This document shows, one piece after another, positions 1-8,300 of a stretch of DNA of 64,000 nt. Where the stretch lies: positions 1-64,000 of the forward strand of contig CAZUOJ010000010.1 of NCBI GenBank assembly GCA_964622325.1. The letters are read 5' to 3'. How positions within the stretch are numbered: the stretch's first letter is position 1; each line of letters begins with the position of its first letter. Made by a program: the position numbers and the translations under genes. Source of the stretch: JAJFUB01 sp964622325. Lineage in GTDB: Bacteria; Armatimonadota; Zipacnadia; Zipacnadales; UBA11051. Below the pieces are notes generated by a model. The model was not told where the DNA came from and made no database searches. It saw nothing but the letters and a program-made list of their open reading frames with translations.

Positions 1-2141
1 GTATGTTCAAAAGCCAGCTTGCCATTGAGATAAATCCAGGCTTGCTCGTCCACGGCGCCAAAAAACAGGCGCAGGCCCGGCTTTTGCAGCACTTCTTCGG
101 ACACTGTAAACCGCTGCCGATACCAGCCATAGCCATGATGATGGGGGAAGCCCTGGGCTTCCCATCCACTATTCTTATCCGAGCGCACCAGCGCCCACCC
201 TGTATCATCCAGCTCCGGGGCATACCATTTTTCCGCCACGCCGACATCGTGCGGATCAGGCTTGAAGCGCCATTCCTGATTCAAAGGCAAAACGGAGGTT
301 TTTTCGGGCTCCAGCTTCGCCTTCTCCCGCCAGTATTGGAGCTTGGCGTCCAGATCCGGCCTCTGAAAGGCATTTTCCACATACACCGCATTGGCCGCGC
401 GGGCAATCCGTTCAAATTCATCCACTAGGGCTAAATAGGAAACCAGATCGCCCTGCCGTCCCGCTTGCAGCGTCACATACAGCAGCGGCAGCTTGGCAAT
501 TTCAATGCGGCGCACCAGCTCGCGATCAGAGCCGGCGCAACGCAACGCTTCATTCATCAAGGCCAGGCCTCGGGCCGCAAAAGCCGCGTCTATTGGTCCT
601 TTGTAATTCTTATCGCCCCTGTGCCGGCGCCACTGCCGCCAGGCTTCATATAGCATTTCATCATAGCGCTGCATATAGGGCGCCGCCACGCCATAAAAGC
701 CATAATTGAAATCCCGCACCAGCGCGTCCGTATCCAGATAGGGATTCCAGGCCTGCTGCGCCCAGACCCAGCCGCGCAAATAGCTGTGATCCGCGGCGCG
801 ATTCCAGTTGTGCATACACTGATAGAAAATCCCCGTGGCGCCATGCGCGGCATACCAGCGGACATTCTCCGCCACTACATGCAGATTGATGTTGGGCTGC
901 ATATACACAAAAGAAGACGGATAATCCCAGATTACCATCTTCGCCCCCACAGCCTGCCAGCGCTTCATCGCGCGGGAGAACTTCTCCGTTTCCCACACGA
1001 AAAGATTGGGATGGCTCCAGGCGTGCGCATCCGTGCACAGCCATAACAGCACATTGTCCCGGGGACGGATCGTGCGGGGCGGCACGACTGTATCCAGATA
1101 CGCCAGAGTCGTAATCCGCACGTGCGGAAATTCCTCCCGCACGGCATCTGCCACGAGATTCACCAGTGTCAAAAGCGAGCCCATTTTCGTGCCTTCGGCA
1201 TCATCAATCGCCCGACATTGGGGGCATTCGCAATAATCGCGCCGATCATTGGGCGAGACATCGACAATTTGAATCGTCGGATCTTTACGCAAAGCGGCCC
1301 GCACCTGCTCAATGATAATGCGTCGCACCTCCGGATTTGTCGTGCACAGCTGGAAGGGCTGCCGCTTGTCGCCAATTAAGGAAAAATACTCCGGATGCTG
1401 GGCATAATATCGGGACGCCGGCACAAGGATGTCGTAAGTGTGCACAAACGAAGGCCAGTAGCGCGGATAGCCGCCCCATTCCGCCGGCACGGGCGCCGTC
1501 AGCGCGTAAGTCCGATTCTGCACCGACCAGTCAATGTCATACGCCACATCGCCATAATACGGATCGCGCCGATCCTCAAACACGGGCCGATAGGCGCGCA
1601 GAACGGGGCGAAAGCGGAGCGTCGGCCGTTTGGGAATGACGGGATCCACGCCCGGAATGTACCAGCGGCAGCCTAAATCCTCCTGCAAAAGTGAATACAC
1701 ACCGTTGACAATGCCCCGCCGCGTGCCTCCGCTGATGAATAAATGGGGCGCAGCCGCTTGCAGCGCATAGCCGTCCCGCCCTAAATCCACGGCTGGCCGT
1801 CCGATTTTACATGCCGTGCGCAGGCGTGTGCGGCCAATGCTGATAAACGGACCTTTATGCCCGGCTTCTTCCCCCTCCTTTATTATCGGAAAAGACGCCC
1901 CTGTCATCTCCCCCAGCCATTTCGCCAGATCCGCGGCGGCTTTTTGTTCCGGCCCGCGCGGGCGGCGCGGCAGCAGAATGGCATAATTTGTCTTGCCGTC
2001 CTCAGCTAAAGTGAGAAGCGGGCCAGGCTCGCCGCGCGGCAACAGCGCATTGCGCCACTGCGGATGCGGCGCCACGCCCGCTGCAAAAAGACTCACGGGC
2101 AAAAAAATGAACAGAAGACAAGTCGCTGCGGAGAGGCGCAT
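1..2141 (-). CDS. DUF4838 domain protein, secreted, 3' end beyond window
   Basis: The minus strand stays open from an ATG at 2141 to the window edge (713 codons seen). I translated this frame by hand; the C-terminus is missing. It begins with a signal peptide (MRLSAATCLLFIFLPVSLFA). An alpha-glucuronidase-like N-terminal alpha/beta region follows, then a DUF4838 barrel carrying the family's Cys-rich motif (YCECPQCRAID). Towards the visible end there is a beta-galactosidase-type jelly roll (WYRQRFTVSEE, then GAVDEQAWIYLNGKLAFEH). DUF4838 has no settled biochemical function; its GH67-like fold suggests a glycoside hydrolase of the envelope or exterior. It lies 90 bp downstream of a second DUF4838 gene in the same direction, so co-transcription is likely. 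Its layout (barrel, then jelly roll) matches the DUF4838 protein at 31912-34848. The family call is firm; the substrate is unknown. Confidence 0.85.
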   Translation of the reverse strand, partial: MRLSAATCLLFIFLPVSLFAAGVAPHPQWRNALLPRGEPGPLLTLAEDGKTNYAILLPRRPRGPEQKAAADLAKWLGEMTGASFPIIKEGEEAGHKGPFISIGRTRLRTACKIGRPAVDLGRDGYALQAAAPHLFISGGTRRGIVNGVYSLLQEDLGCRWYIPGVDPVIPKRPTLRFRPVLRAYRPVFEDRRDPYYGDVAYDIDWSVQNRTYALTAPVPAEWGGYPRYWPSFVHTYDILVPASRYYAQHPEYFSLIGDKRQPFQLCTTNPEVRRIIIEQVRAALRKDPTIQIVDVSPNDRRDYCECPQCRAIDDAEGTKMGSLLTLVNLVADAVREEFPHVRITTLAYLDTVVPPRTIRPRDNVLLWLCTDAHAWSHPNLFVWETEKFSRAMKRWQAVGAKMVIWDYPSSFVYMQPNINLHVVAENVRWYAAHGATGIFYQCMHNWNRAADHSYLRGWVWAQQAWNPYLDTDALVRDFNYGFYGVAAPYMQRYDEMLYEAWRQWRRHRGDKNYKGPIDAAFAARGLALMNEALRCAGSDRELVRRIEIAKLPLLYVTLQAGRQGDLVSYLALVDEFERIARAANAVYVENAFQRPDLDAKLQYWREKAKLEPEKTSVLPLNQEWRFKPDPHDVGVAEKWYAPELDDTGWALVRSDKNSGWEAQGFPHHHGYGWYRQRFTVSEEVLQKPGLRLFFGAVDEQAWIYLNGKLAFEH

Positions 2142-2231
2142 TTTTTCTTTTTTCCTTTCTAAAGTTAGTTGTTAAATTAAAAGATAGTGAAGAACACACT
2201 GACAAAAAAATTTGGCCCTCGCGCAACGCTT

Positions 2232-4844
2232 CTATGGCGCAGGCGGGATTGTCCGCCATAATTGCCAGTCCCCCGCCTGGCGAGCTGCTTCCAAAAGCCG
2301 GGCGATTTCCTGTTTTTCCAGTTCCAGGCTGCGGGCGGGATAACGCTGGGCGACGCTCGCCAGGCGCGTCTGCATGTATCTTTGTTCTATATTTTCCCTC
2401 ACGAACGGAAAATCCTGCAGAGTGCGATGGCGCTGGCGATATTCTCTTTGCAGCCGCTGGAAATTGAACAAAGTCAGCAGATCTAAAGAAAGCCGGGCGC
2501 GCCGGACACGCTCCACTAATTTCTCCTCGCCCCGACAGGCTTTTTCCGCCTCCTCAAACAGCTGCTGGCATTTTGTAATGAGCTCCAGATTGACGAAGCT
2601 TTGCAGGGCATAATGGCCCACATGAAAAGCAGGCTTATGCGGATCGCGCGCATACGCCTGCTCCAGCAGCGTCACATAGCGAACAATGGCATCCGCGGCA
2701 GGGCCATAATAATGGCGACAGAAGTCGCGGATGAGATCATCCGCGGAGCGTTGCGGTTCCCACAGCGCTTGCATCAGCACCCAGTAAGTGAGATCGGCCT
2801 CACAGTGAAGGCCGGAATTCAGGCCTGGCGCATCTGTCTCCATAAACACGCCCCGAGCGCCGATCGTGTGATAGAGGCGAATGTTATGCACAAGGGTGCG
2901 CAAATTTGGCTGGGGGAATAAGCCATCATAGCCGGCATAGCCGGGGACAACAGGCGCTAGGGACAACGAAAACAGGACGGGCTCCTCCACAGGAGGCTGC
3001 GTATTCCACGTAATGGTCAGCGGATTCCAGTCTGCTTGGCGGCGTACAGCGCGGAATTGCACGGTCGCTTTTCCCTGGCTGCCCCGCACCCAGATGCGCG
3101 ACAGCACAAGCTCGGCGTTGATGATGCGGGCTTCTTTGGGGATGGCGCGCAGATCAAAGCGCAAATAGGCCCATTGCCGTCGGCCTTCTGTCTGCCCCCA
3201 GGCTCCGGCCAGCTCAAAGCCGCCCGCTCGATGAATGCCGGGCTCCCACACAGCCGGAATAGTCTCCGCCGGCTTTTCCGAAGAAATCATGGCCGCGGCG
3301 GAGTCCTGCAGCGCAGTAAGCCGCGGCTGGGGGTCAGTGGGGCGCTGCCACCAGACAAGCAGCCGGGGCCGTATGCCGCGATTGGGCTCCCAAAAAGCGG
3401 CAATGCCCGCCGTGAAGCCATGCCGCTCCTCGGGCGCCACGGGCGGCGCGAGGGACAGATGCAGCCCGGCGCGCGCCACTGCCGGCTCCGCCACGGCTCG
3501 CTGCACCCATAAACGGAGGCCGGGATCATGGGGCTGCGTCACCGCCAGCCCCGACTCGGGCTCTGCGCCTGAACCGTATTGATGCGGATAATCCCAGATC
3601 CGCACTTCGCGCGTCAGCTTCCGCCAGCCCTGCAAATTCGCCCAATCCCGTTGATTGACAGCCCCATCCAGCCGATCCCAATGGCATTTGTGAATGGGCG
3701 CAAAACGGATGATGAGATTCTCGTGAATGTGGCCGGAGGGCGGGGGAACTTCGTAGCCTACATAAGCCAGCGTCTCCAGGGCTGTGCCCGCAGGCCAAAG
3801 ACTCCGGCCGCGTTCTGCCAGCCAGTTGAGGAAATCCAGCATCTGGCCCACATTCGCGCCGCCGAATTTTTCATCAGCCTTGCGACAGTCTGGACACTCA
3901 CAGACTTGCGGAGGGCCATCTTCGTCGCTGATGTGGAAAATGTACGCATTTTCGGGATCTGTGGCGCCGCTTGTGATGAGCGCCGTAATATTCTGCAAAT
4001 ACAGCTCGCGCATATGTTGATTAGTCTTGCAAAGCCCCATCGCCGAACGCTGGCCCTTTTGCAGAGCATAAAATTCAGGATGCATGGCAAAATATTGTTC
4101 GGAGGGCAGATACCAGCGGATTGTATGCCCCAGATGATTGCCGCGCAAATGACCGCCATAGCGGCTGGGCGGCATATCGTGCCCCAGATAAATGCTGGCG
4201 GCCCGGCCATTGATGCGCCCAAAAGCCAGCGCGCGCGCCAGGCGACTCAGGGCATTGTCATCATAATAGCCCGTACGGGGCCAATGATGCGGGGGGAATA
4301 AATCGCGGTCCACGAACGACGGCCGCCTGTGCTGACGAATATGAGGCAGGCGCAAATCAGGCCGCCATGGCACATATTCTTCGCCTGCCAGCGTGAGCCA
4401 GCGCACGCCGCAATAATCTTCGAGAAATTCCACGACGGCATAAAAAGTGCCGCGGGGTCTGCCGCCACATAAAATCAAGTCGCGGCCAGCCCGCATCAGA
4501 ACAAATTCCTCCCCCTCCATTTGTTCTGGCTGCCATCCATGACGGCGAGCAAACTGCGTGGGCCCCACATACAGGGCAGGGCAGGAGCGGCTAAATGCCC
4601 CCTCCGGAACTATGGCAAAGGACTCCCCGCAAATGCGTTGCAGATAATCACGCAGCTCCGCTGCCGCAGTGCGCTCCGGCTCAGAAGCGCTTTCCGCAAG
4701 CACAATCGCCCAGCGCCCGGGAGGCGTGTCTTTGGCTTGCGCCCCCCTGCTTGTCTTTGCCGCCAGCGCAATCGTTGTGACCGTCAAGCACACGCTTCCC
4801 CACAGACAAGCCGCTCCCAGCAAGCTAAGGGCAGTTCTGCGCAT
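2232..4844 (-). CDS. DUF4838 domain protein with an inserted DNRLRE/CBM96-like domain, secreted
   Basis: 870 aa. Residues 1-29 form a signal peptide. Residues about 45-165 resemble the alpha-glucuronidase N-terminal domain, and a DUF4838 barrel starts at about 170. The family Cys motif is CECPDC near residue 317. The barrel is interrupted: after RIWDYPHQYGSG (about 425) there are roughly 215 extra residues before the barrel resumes at NLRTLVHNIRLYHTIGARGVF (about 646). The insert contains a jelly roll of DNRLRE/CBM96 type, shown by WAYLRFDLRAIP, INAELVLSRIWV and WNPLTITWNTQPP. The C-terminal 150 residues are helical. It is probably an exported glycan-active enzyme with a built-in binding module. 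It is the first gene of a two-gene minus-strand operon with the DUF4838 gene at 1-2141. AAAGGGG lies about 10 bp before the ATG. The substrate is unknown. Confidence 0.87.
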   Translation of the reverse strand: MRRTALSLLGAACLWGSVCLTVTTIALAAKTSRGAQAKDTPPGRWAIVLAESASEPERTAAAELRDYLQRICGESFAIVPEGAFSRSCPALYVGPTQFARRHGWQPEQMEGEEFVLMRAGRDLILCGGRPRGTFYAVVEFLEDYCGVRWLTLAGEEYVPWRPDLRLPHIRQHRRPSFVDRDLFPPHHWPRTGYYDDNALSRLARALAFGRINGRAASIYLGHDMPPSRYGGHLRGNHLGHTIRWYLPSEQYFAMHPEFYALQKGQRSAMGLCKTNQHMRELYLQNITALITSGATDPENAYIFHISDEDGPPQVCECPDCRKADEKFGGANVGQMLDFLNWLAERGRSLWPAGTALETLAYVGYEVPPPSGHIHENLIIRFAPIHKCHWDRLDGAVNQRDWANLQGWRKLTREVRIWDYPHQYGSGAEPESGLAVTQPHDPGLRLWVQRAVAEPAVARAGLHLSLAPPVAPEERHGFTAGIAAFWEPNRGIRPRLLVWWQRPTDPQPRLTALQDSAAAMISSEKPAETIPAVWEPGIHRAGGFELAGAWGQTEGRRQWAYLRFDLRAIPKEARIINAELVLSRIWVRGSQGKATVQFRAVRRQADWNPLTITWNTQPPVEEPVLFSLSLAPVVPGYAGYDGLFPQPNLRTLVHNIRLYHTIGARGVFMETDAPGLNSGLHCEADLTYWVLMQALWEPQRSADDLIRDFCRHYYGPAADAIVRYVTLLEQAYARDPHKPAFHVGHYALQSFVNLELITKCQQLFEEAEKACRGEEKLVERVRRARLSLDLLTLFNFQRLQREYRQRHRTLQDFPFVRENIEQRYMQTRLASVAQRYPARSLELEKQEIARLLEAARQAGDWQLWRTIPPAP

Positions 4845-5067
4845 ATCCTAGTGCCCCTTTCAACCGCAAATCTCCCTGTCCGCACAAAGTTCTATGCCCA
4901 ATAAATTATTCCTGCCAAAGGGCGAATCTTTATAGTTTGGCAAGGATATGCATTCGAGGCAAGGATAATTATCCGGAAAGAGAAGAATAATAATGAAGAA
5001 AAAGGTTATGGCTCAGGCGAGCAAAATGTTGTTGTAGCGCAGACAAGCATTACTTTCAAATGTTGTA

Positions 5068-5159
5068 GCGCAGGCGTCCCCGCTCAATATCTCTTCCGCG
5101 GAGCGCAAGCGTCCCCGCCAATATCTCTTCCGCGGAGCGCAGGCGTCCTCGCCTGCGGA
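5068..5159. repeat. Intergenic repeat unit B, tandem pair (copies 1a/1b)
   Basis: The unit starts with GCGCAGGCGTCCCCGC, continues with AATATCTCTTCCGCGGAGCG and ends in the hairpin GCAGGCGTCCTCGCCTGC. The AATATCTCTTCCGCGGAGCG core occurs twice here, separated by a variant CAAGCGTCCCCGCC. Further copies lie at 5244-5300 and 5642-5699. Confidence 0.85.
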
Positions 5160-5163
5160 ATGT

Positions 5164-5230
5164 GGCGGGCGAGGACGCCCGCCCCACAACCTCCTATATT
5201 ATTTCTATGGGACGCCCGCCCCACGCGTTG
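5164..5230. repeat. Intergenic repeat unit A, copy 1
   Basis: A 67 bp unit opening with the palindrome GGCGGGCGAGGACGCCCGCC and ending CGCCCGCCCCACGCGTTG. It recurs base for base at 5408-5474 and in part at 5575-5629 after the gap. The initial inverted repeat can form a strong hairpin. Confidence 0.9.
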
Positions 5231-5243
5231 CCATGTGTTTGTC

Positions 5244-5300
5244 GCGCAGGCGTCCCCGCACAATATCTCTTCCGCGGAGCGCAGGCGTCTTCGCCTGCGA
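5244..5300. repeat. Intergenic repeat unit B, copy 2
   Basis: Same order as the other B units: GCGCAGGCGTCCCCGC, the AATATCTCTTCCGCGGAGCG core, then the hairpin GCAGGCGTCTTCGCCTGC. It differs at a few bases from 5068-5159. Confidence 0.85.
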
Positions 5301-5407
5301 CAATCCCTGCATGGGCCTTCGGCGGAGGATGGAAGTATGTAGGGCCTCCTGGGAAAATGTGGCGGCGATGCCCTTGGGGGAAGAATGTGGCGCCTGCGGA
5401 CAGATGC

Positions 5408-5474
5408 GGCGGGCGAGGACGCCCGCCCCACAACCTCCTATATTATTTCTATGGGACGCCCGCCCCACGCGTTG
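5408..5474. repeat. Intergenic repeat unit A, copy 2 (runs into assembly gap)
   Basis: 67 bp identical to 5164-5230, ending at the first N. The assembler stopped at the end of this repeat. Confidence 0.9.
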
Positions 5475-5574
5475 NNNNNNNNNNNNNNNNNNNNNNNNNN
5501 NNNNNNNNNNNNNNNNNNNNNNNNNNNNNNNNNNNNNNNNNNNNNNNNNNNNNNNNNNNNNNNNNNNNNNNNNN
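5475..5574. other. Assembly gap, 100 Ns
   Basis: Exactly 100 Ns lie between two copies of repeat unit A. A round number usually marks a scaffold gap of unknown length, so coordinates and gene order across it depend on read-pair linkage. More repeat copies may be hidden here. Confidence 0.98.
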
Positions 5575-5629
5575 CGCCCGCCCCACAACCTCCTATATTA
5601 TTTCTATGGGACGCCCGCCCCACGCGTTG
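5575..5629. repeat. Intergenic repeat unit A, copy 3 (5' part lost in gap)
   Basis: The 55 bases after the Ns match the last 55 bases of unit A, including CCTCCTATATTATTTCTATG and CCCGCCCCACGCGTTG. The missing 12 bases fall inside the gap. Confidence 0.88.
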
Positions 5630-5641
5630 TTGTGTGTTGGA

Positions 5642-5699
5642 GCGCAGGCGCCCCCGCTCAATATCTCTTCCGCGTAGCGCAGGCGTCTTCGCCTGCGAA
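5642..5699. repeat. Intergenic repeat unit B, copy 3
   Basis: The B unit with two substitutions (GCGCCCCCGC for GCGTCCCCGC; CGCGTAGCG for CGCGGAGCG), again ending in the hairpin GCAGGCGTCTTCGCCTGC. It lies 114 bp upstream of the start at 5813. Confidence 0.83.
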
Positions 5700-5812
5700 A
5701 AATATAAAAGGAAATAGGAAAAGAAAAAAGAACAGGCAAAAAGGAAAATCAGGGAACAGCACGAATTTCTGAGCGCGTAAAGCGGCTTCAACTTTATCCG
5801 GAGAGTATTGAA

Positions 5813-7060
5813 ATGGGAAACAATTCATCGCGTATTCGAGTGGGCGTCGTGGGCGTCGGGCGCGGCCTGAGCTTTGCCCGGGGCGCCTCGGAGGCCGTCG
5901 GGATGGAGCTGGTGGCGCTCTGCGACATCTGGCAGGAGCGCCTGGAAGAAGTGGGGCGCCAGCTGGGCGTTGCCACTTATACTGATTTTGACCGCTTCCT
6001 GGAACATGATATGGAGGCCGTGATTTTGGCCAATTATTTCCATCAGCATGCCCCTCTTGCCATCAAAGCCCTGGCCGCGGGCAAGCATGTGATGAGCGAG
6101 ACAATGGCCTGCAAGACGCTGGCCGAAGGCGTGGCGCTGTGTCGGGCAGTGGAACAATCTGGCTGTATTTACATGTTTGCCGAAAATTATCCCTATTCCG
6201 CGGCGAATCAGGAGCTGCGCCGTCTGTATCAGCAGGGCGAAATCGGCCTGATCCGCTATGCCGAAGGCGAATACAATCATCCGATGGAGGAAAATCAGCG
6301 GCTGGCCATTTCGCCCGGCCTGCAGCACTGGCGGAACTGGCTGCCCCCCACTTATTATTGCTCCCACGCGCTCGCCCCGCTGATGTTCATCACGGACGCC
6401 TGGCCCGTGAGCGTCAACGCCCTGTCCATTATCGAAGAACGCACGCAATCCCCGCGTACTGTAAAAGTCAGCGATGTCGGCTGCGTTATTCTGGCGCGGA
6501 TGGATAATGGCGCTGTATTCCGCATATGGGGCCTGATGTTGAGCTCCATCCATCGCATTAAATACGAGCTGCATGGCGATCTAGGCTATATGGCCACGGC
6601 GGAGCCCGATCACTGGGCGTATGTGCGCATTCATCACGAATCCTGGCTGTGTCCGGAAGGGCAAGAAGCGGATCGGATTTATGCGCCCGACTGGCCAGAG
6701 CATGGCGAGCTGGCGCGGCAGGCGGGGCATGGCGGCGGGGACTTCTGGATGAATTATCATTTCGCCCGTGCCATTCGCACCGGAACGCCGCCCTATCTGG
6801 ATGTGTATCGCGGGACGGCAATGGCGGCAGTGGGGATTCTGGCCTGGCGCTCCTGTCTGGAAGAGGGCAAGCCCTTCTCCATCCCGGATTTTCGCAATGA
6901 AGCCCAGAGAAAAGCCGTGGAGAATGATCACTGGTCTCCCTTCCCCGAAGATGCGGGGCCCGGCCAGCCGCCGCCGTCCCTGCGCGGCTATGTGCCGCCC
7001 TCCCCGGAGGCCATCGCCTACGCCCAGCAGCAATGGGCGCAGCTCGGATATAAATTTTAA
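5813..7060 (+). CDS. Gfo/Idh/MocA-family oxidoreductase
   Basis: 415 aa, no signal peptide, so cytoplasmic. The N-terminal Rossmann fold starts at IRVGVVGVGRGLSFARG. The family's C-terminal alpha/beta substrate domain follows (HHESWLCPEG, HGGGDFWMNYHFARAIRTG). The family uses NAD(P) to oxidise, reduce or epimerise sugars, inositols and related substrates. The usual EKP motif reads SETMACKTLAEG, so the catalytic-type lysine after the glutamate is replaced by threonine; activity may differ or depend on another residue. It is the first of a plus-strand set, 32 bp before the UroD-family gene. This pairing suggests a shared step in catabolism of a sugar derivative (inference). The family is secure; the substrate is unknown. 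Confidence 0.9.
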   Translation: MGNNSSRIRVGVVGVGRGLSFARGASEAVGMELVALCDIWQERLEEVGRQLGVATYTDFDRFLEHDMEAVILANYFHQHAPLAIKALAAGKHVMSETMACKTLAEGVALCRAVEQSGCIYMFAENYPYSAANQELRRLYQQGEIGLIRYAEGEYNHPMEENQRLAISPGLQHWRNWLPPTYYCSHALAPLMFITDAWPVSVNALSIIEERTQSPRTVKVSDVGCVILARMDNGAVFRIWGLMLSSIHRIKYELHGDLGYMATAEPDHWAYVRIHHESWLCPEGQEADRIYAPDWPEHGELARQAGHGGGDFWMNYHFARAIRTGTPPYLDVYRGTAMAAVGILAWRSCLEEGKPFSIPDFRNEAQRKAVENDHWSPFPEDAGPGQPPPSLRGYVPPSPEAIAYAQQQWAQLGYKF

Positions 7061-7092
7061 GAATAAAGCCGAAAAACACGGGAGAACAGGCT

Positions 7093-8265
7093 ATGACAGA
7101 TTTAGAGCGCTTCAAAGCCGTGGCGCATTTTGCGGAGCCGGATTATATCCCCATCTTCGGCTTTCCCGGCGCCCCCGGGATGAGCTGGGGCTGCATGCGA
7201 AAAACTCATGAACGCCTCGTGGCCACTGGCATGCCCCCCGATGTGGGAGGAATTTTTGATTTAGGGTGGCAATGGCGGGATGTGGAGGGCTGGATGCGCT
7301 ATTGGGGCACAACAGGCCCCATCGGGCTGGATTTCGCCCTGTCCTGGGGCGCCGAAGGCTTCAAAACGACGCGCCGCCTTGAAAACGGCTACGAAATTAT
7401 TGAATGCGAAAGCGGCGCGATTACACGCCAAGTCGTGGACAATGACATCACATACAGTATGCCTGAATTCATTCGCTATCCTGTGCGGGATTGGGATTCG
7501 TGGGAGTTTTATAAAGCTCGCCAGACGCCGCGGCAGTTTATGAGCCGCGAAGAGATGGAAGCCCACTGCCGCCGCTTTGATCAGCGTGTAAAACCGCTAT
7601 GTATTGCTTGCGGCGGCCCCTATGGCATTGCCCGCGGCTTGCTGGGCCCCGAAGCGCTCAGCCTCGCCTTTTACGATGATCCCGAGCTTGTCCATGACAT
7701 TGTCCAGTGGCATCTGCAGCGCGTGCGCCGCGATATTTTTCCGCTGATTGAGCGCCTCCGGCCCGAGATTGTCACTTTAGGCGAAGATTTGTGCTACAAT
7801 CACGGGATGTTGCTCTCCCCCACGCTGTTTGACGAATTCTTCGGCGTGTATTATCAGGAAGTCTGCGATTGTGCCCACGCCAACGGCGTGGACCTCGTGG
7901 CCGTGGATACGGACGGCAATGCGATGGAGTTCACTTCCGTCGCCGCTCGCTACGGCGTCAATGCCCTGTATCCGTATGAAGTCAAAGCGGGCAACAATCT
8001 TTTCGTCTTGCGGGAGCGCCACCCGGATTTTGTGTTTTTTGGCTGGCTGGAGAAGGAGACCGTCAACGAGGGCAATGAGGCGCTGATTGAGCCGGAGATT
8101 ATGAGCAAAGTTCCCCCGCTTTTGGCGCAGGGCGGCTATTTCCCGAACGGCGATCACGGCATCCAGCCGCTCGTCACTTTCCCGGCTCTGTGCAAATTTA
8201 TGACACTCTTACACGAAGTCTGCAACAACCCTGAAGGCGAATTCCCCCGGCAAAAACTCTCTTAA
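7093..8265 (+). CDS. Uroporphyrinogen decarboxylase-family protein (not HemE)
   Basis: 390 aa, cytoplasmic, URO-D/MtaA superfamily barrel. Visible markers are DLERFKAVAHFAEPDYIP at the N-terminus, LGEDLCYNHGMLLSPTLFDEF and GYFPNGDHGIQP near the end. In corrinoid methyltransferases of the family (MtaA, CmuA) a His-x-Cys-Gly zinc motif would be expected about where this protein reads VAVDTDGNAMEF, so zinc-dependent thiol methylation is not supported. There are no other haem genes nearby, which argues against HemE. Such paralogues often sit beside sugar oxidoreductases and glycosidases, with unknown activity. GGGAGAACAGGCT precedes the ATG. It lies between the Gfo/Idh/MocA gene and the GH42-like giant, probably in one transcript. 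Confidence 0.85.
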   Translation: MTDLERFKAVAHFAEPDYIPIFGFPGAPGMSWGCMRKTHERLVATGMPPDVGGIFDLGWQWRDVEGWMRYWGTTGPIGLDFALSWGAEGFKTTRRLENGYEIIECESGAITRQVVDNDITYSMPEFIRYPVRDWDSWEFYKARQTPRQFMSREEMEAHCRRFDQRVKPLCIACGGPYGIARGLLGPEALSLAFYDDPELVHDIVQWHLQRVRRDIFPLIERLRPEIVTLGEDLCYNHGMLLSPTLFDEFFGVYYQEVCDCAHANGVDLVAVDTDGNAMEFTSVAARYGVNALYPYEVKAGNNLFVLRERHPDFVFFGWLEKETVNEGNEALIEPEIMSKVPPLLAQGGYFPNGDHGIQPLVTFPALCKFMTLLHEVCNNPEGEFPRQKLS

Positions 8266-8300
8266 GCCCAAAATCTTCCGAACAAGGGAATATAGCGAAA

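Larger units (their letters stand above)
4845..5812. other. Intergenic region between divergent operons: repeats and assembly gap
   Basis: Nearly 1 kb separates the DUF4838 operon (minus) from the Gfo/Idh/MocA operon (plus). The part next to the DUF4838 gene (4845-5060) is AT-rich and could hold its promoter. The middle (5068-5699) consists of GC-rich repeat units and a run of 100 Ns. The last part (5700-5812) is purine-rich and would hold the plus-strand promoter. I see no supportable coding sequence; the open frames across the repeats are compositional. Confidence 0.75.

Noticed and set aside
3579..4301. 240-codon plus-strand frame opposite the second DUF4838 gene
   Set aside because: Antisense shadow of a gene with signal peptide and family motifs; no domain or ribosome binding site.
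5068..5699. Possible CRISPR array
   Set aside because: The repeats are of two kinds with irregular spacing, contain palindromes, and there are no unique spacers of constant length or cas genes.
5162..5791. Several open frames crossing the repeats and the N gap
   Set aside because: They depend on translating Ns and on repeated GC-rich DNA; no protein motif is present.
5825..6574. 249-codon minus-strand frame opposite the Gfo/Idh/MocA gene
   Set aside because: Antisense to a well-supported gene, with no family features. Long antisense frames are common throughout this window because of codon bias.
7093..8265. HemE (haem uroporphyrinogen decarboxylase) annotation
   Set aside because: The protein belongs to the superfamily but lies in a glycan locus, and its motifs differ from HemE; a generic family name is safer.
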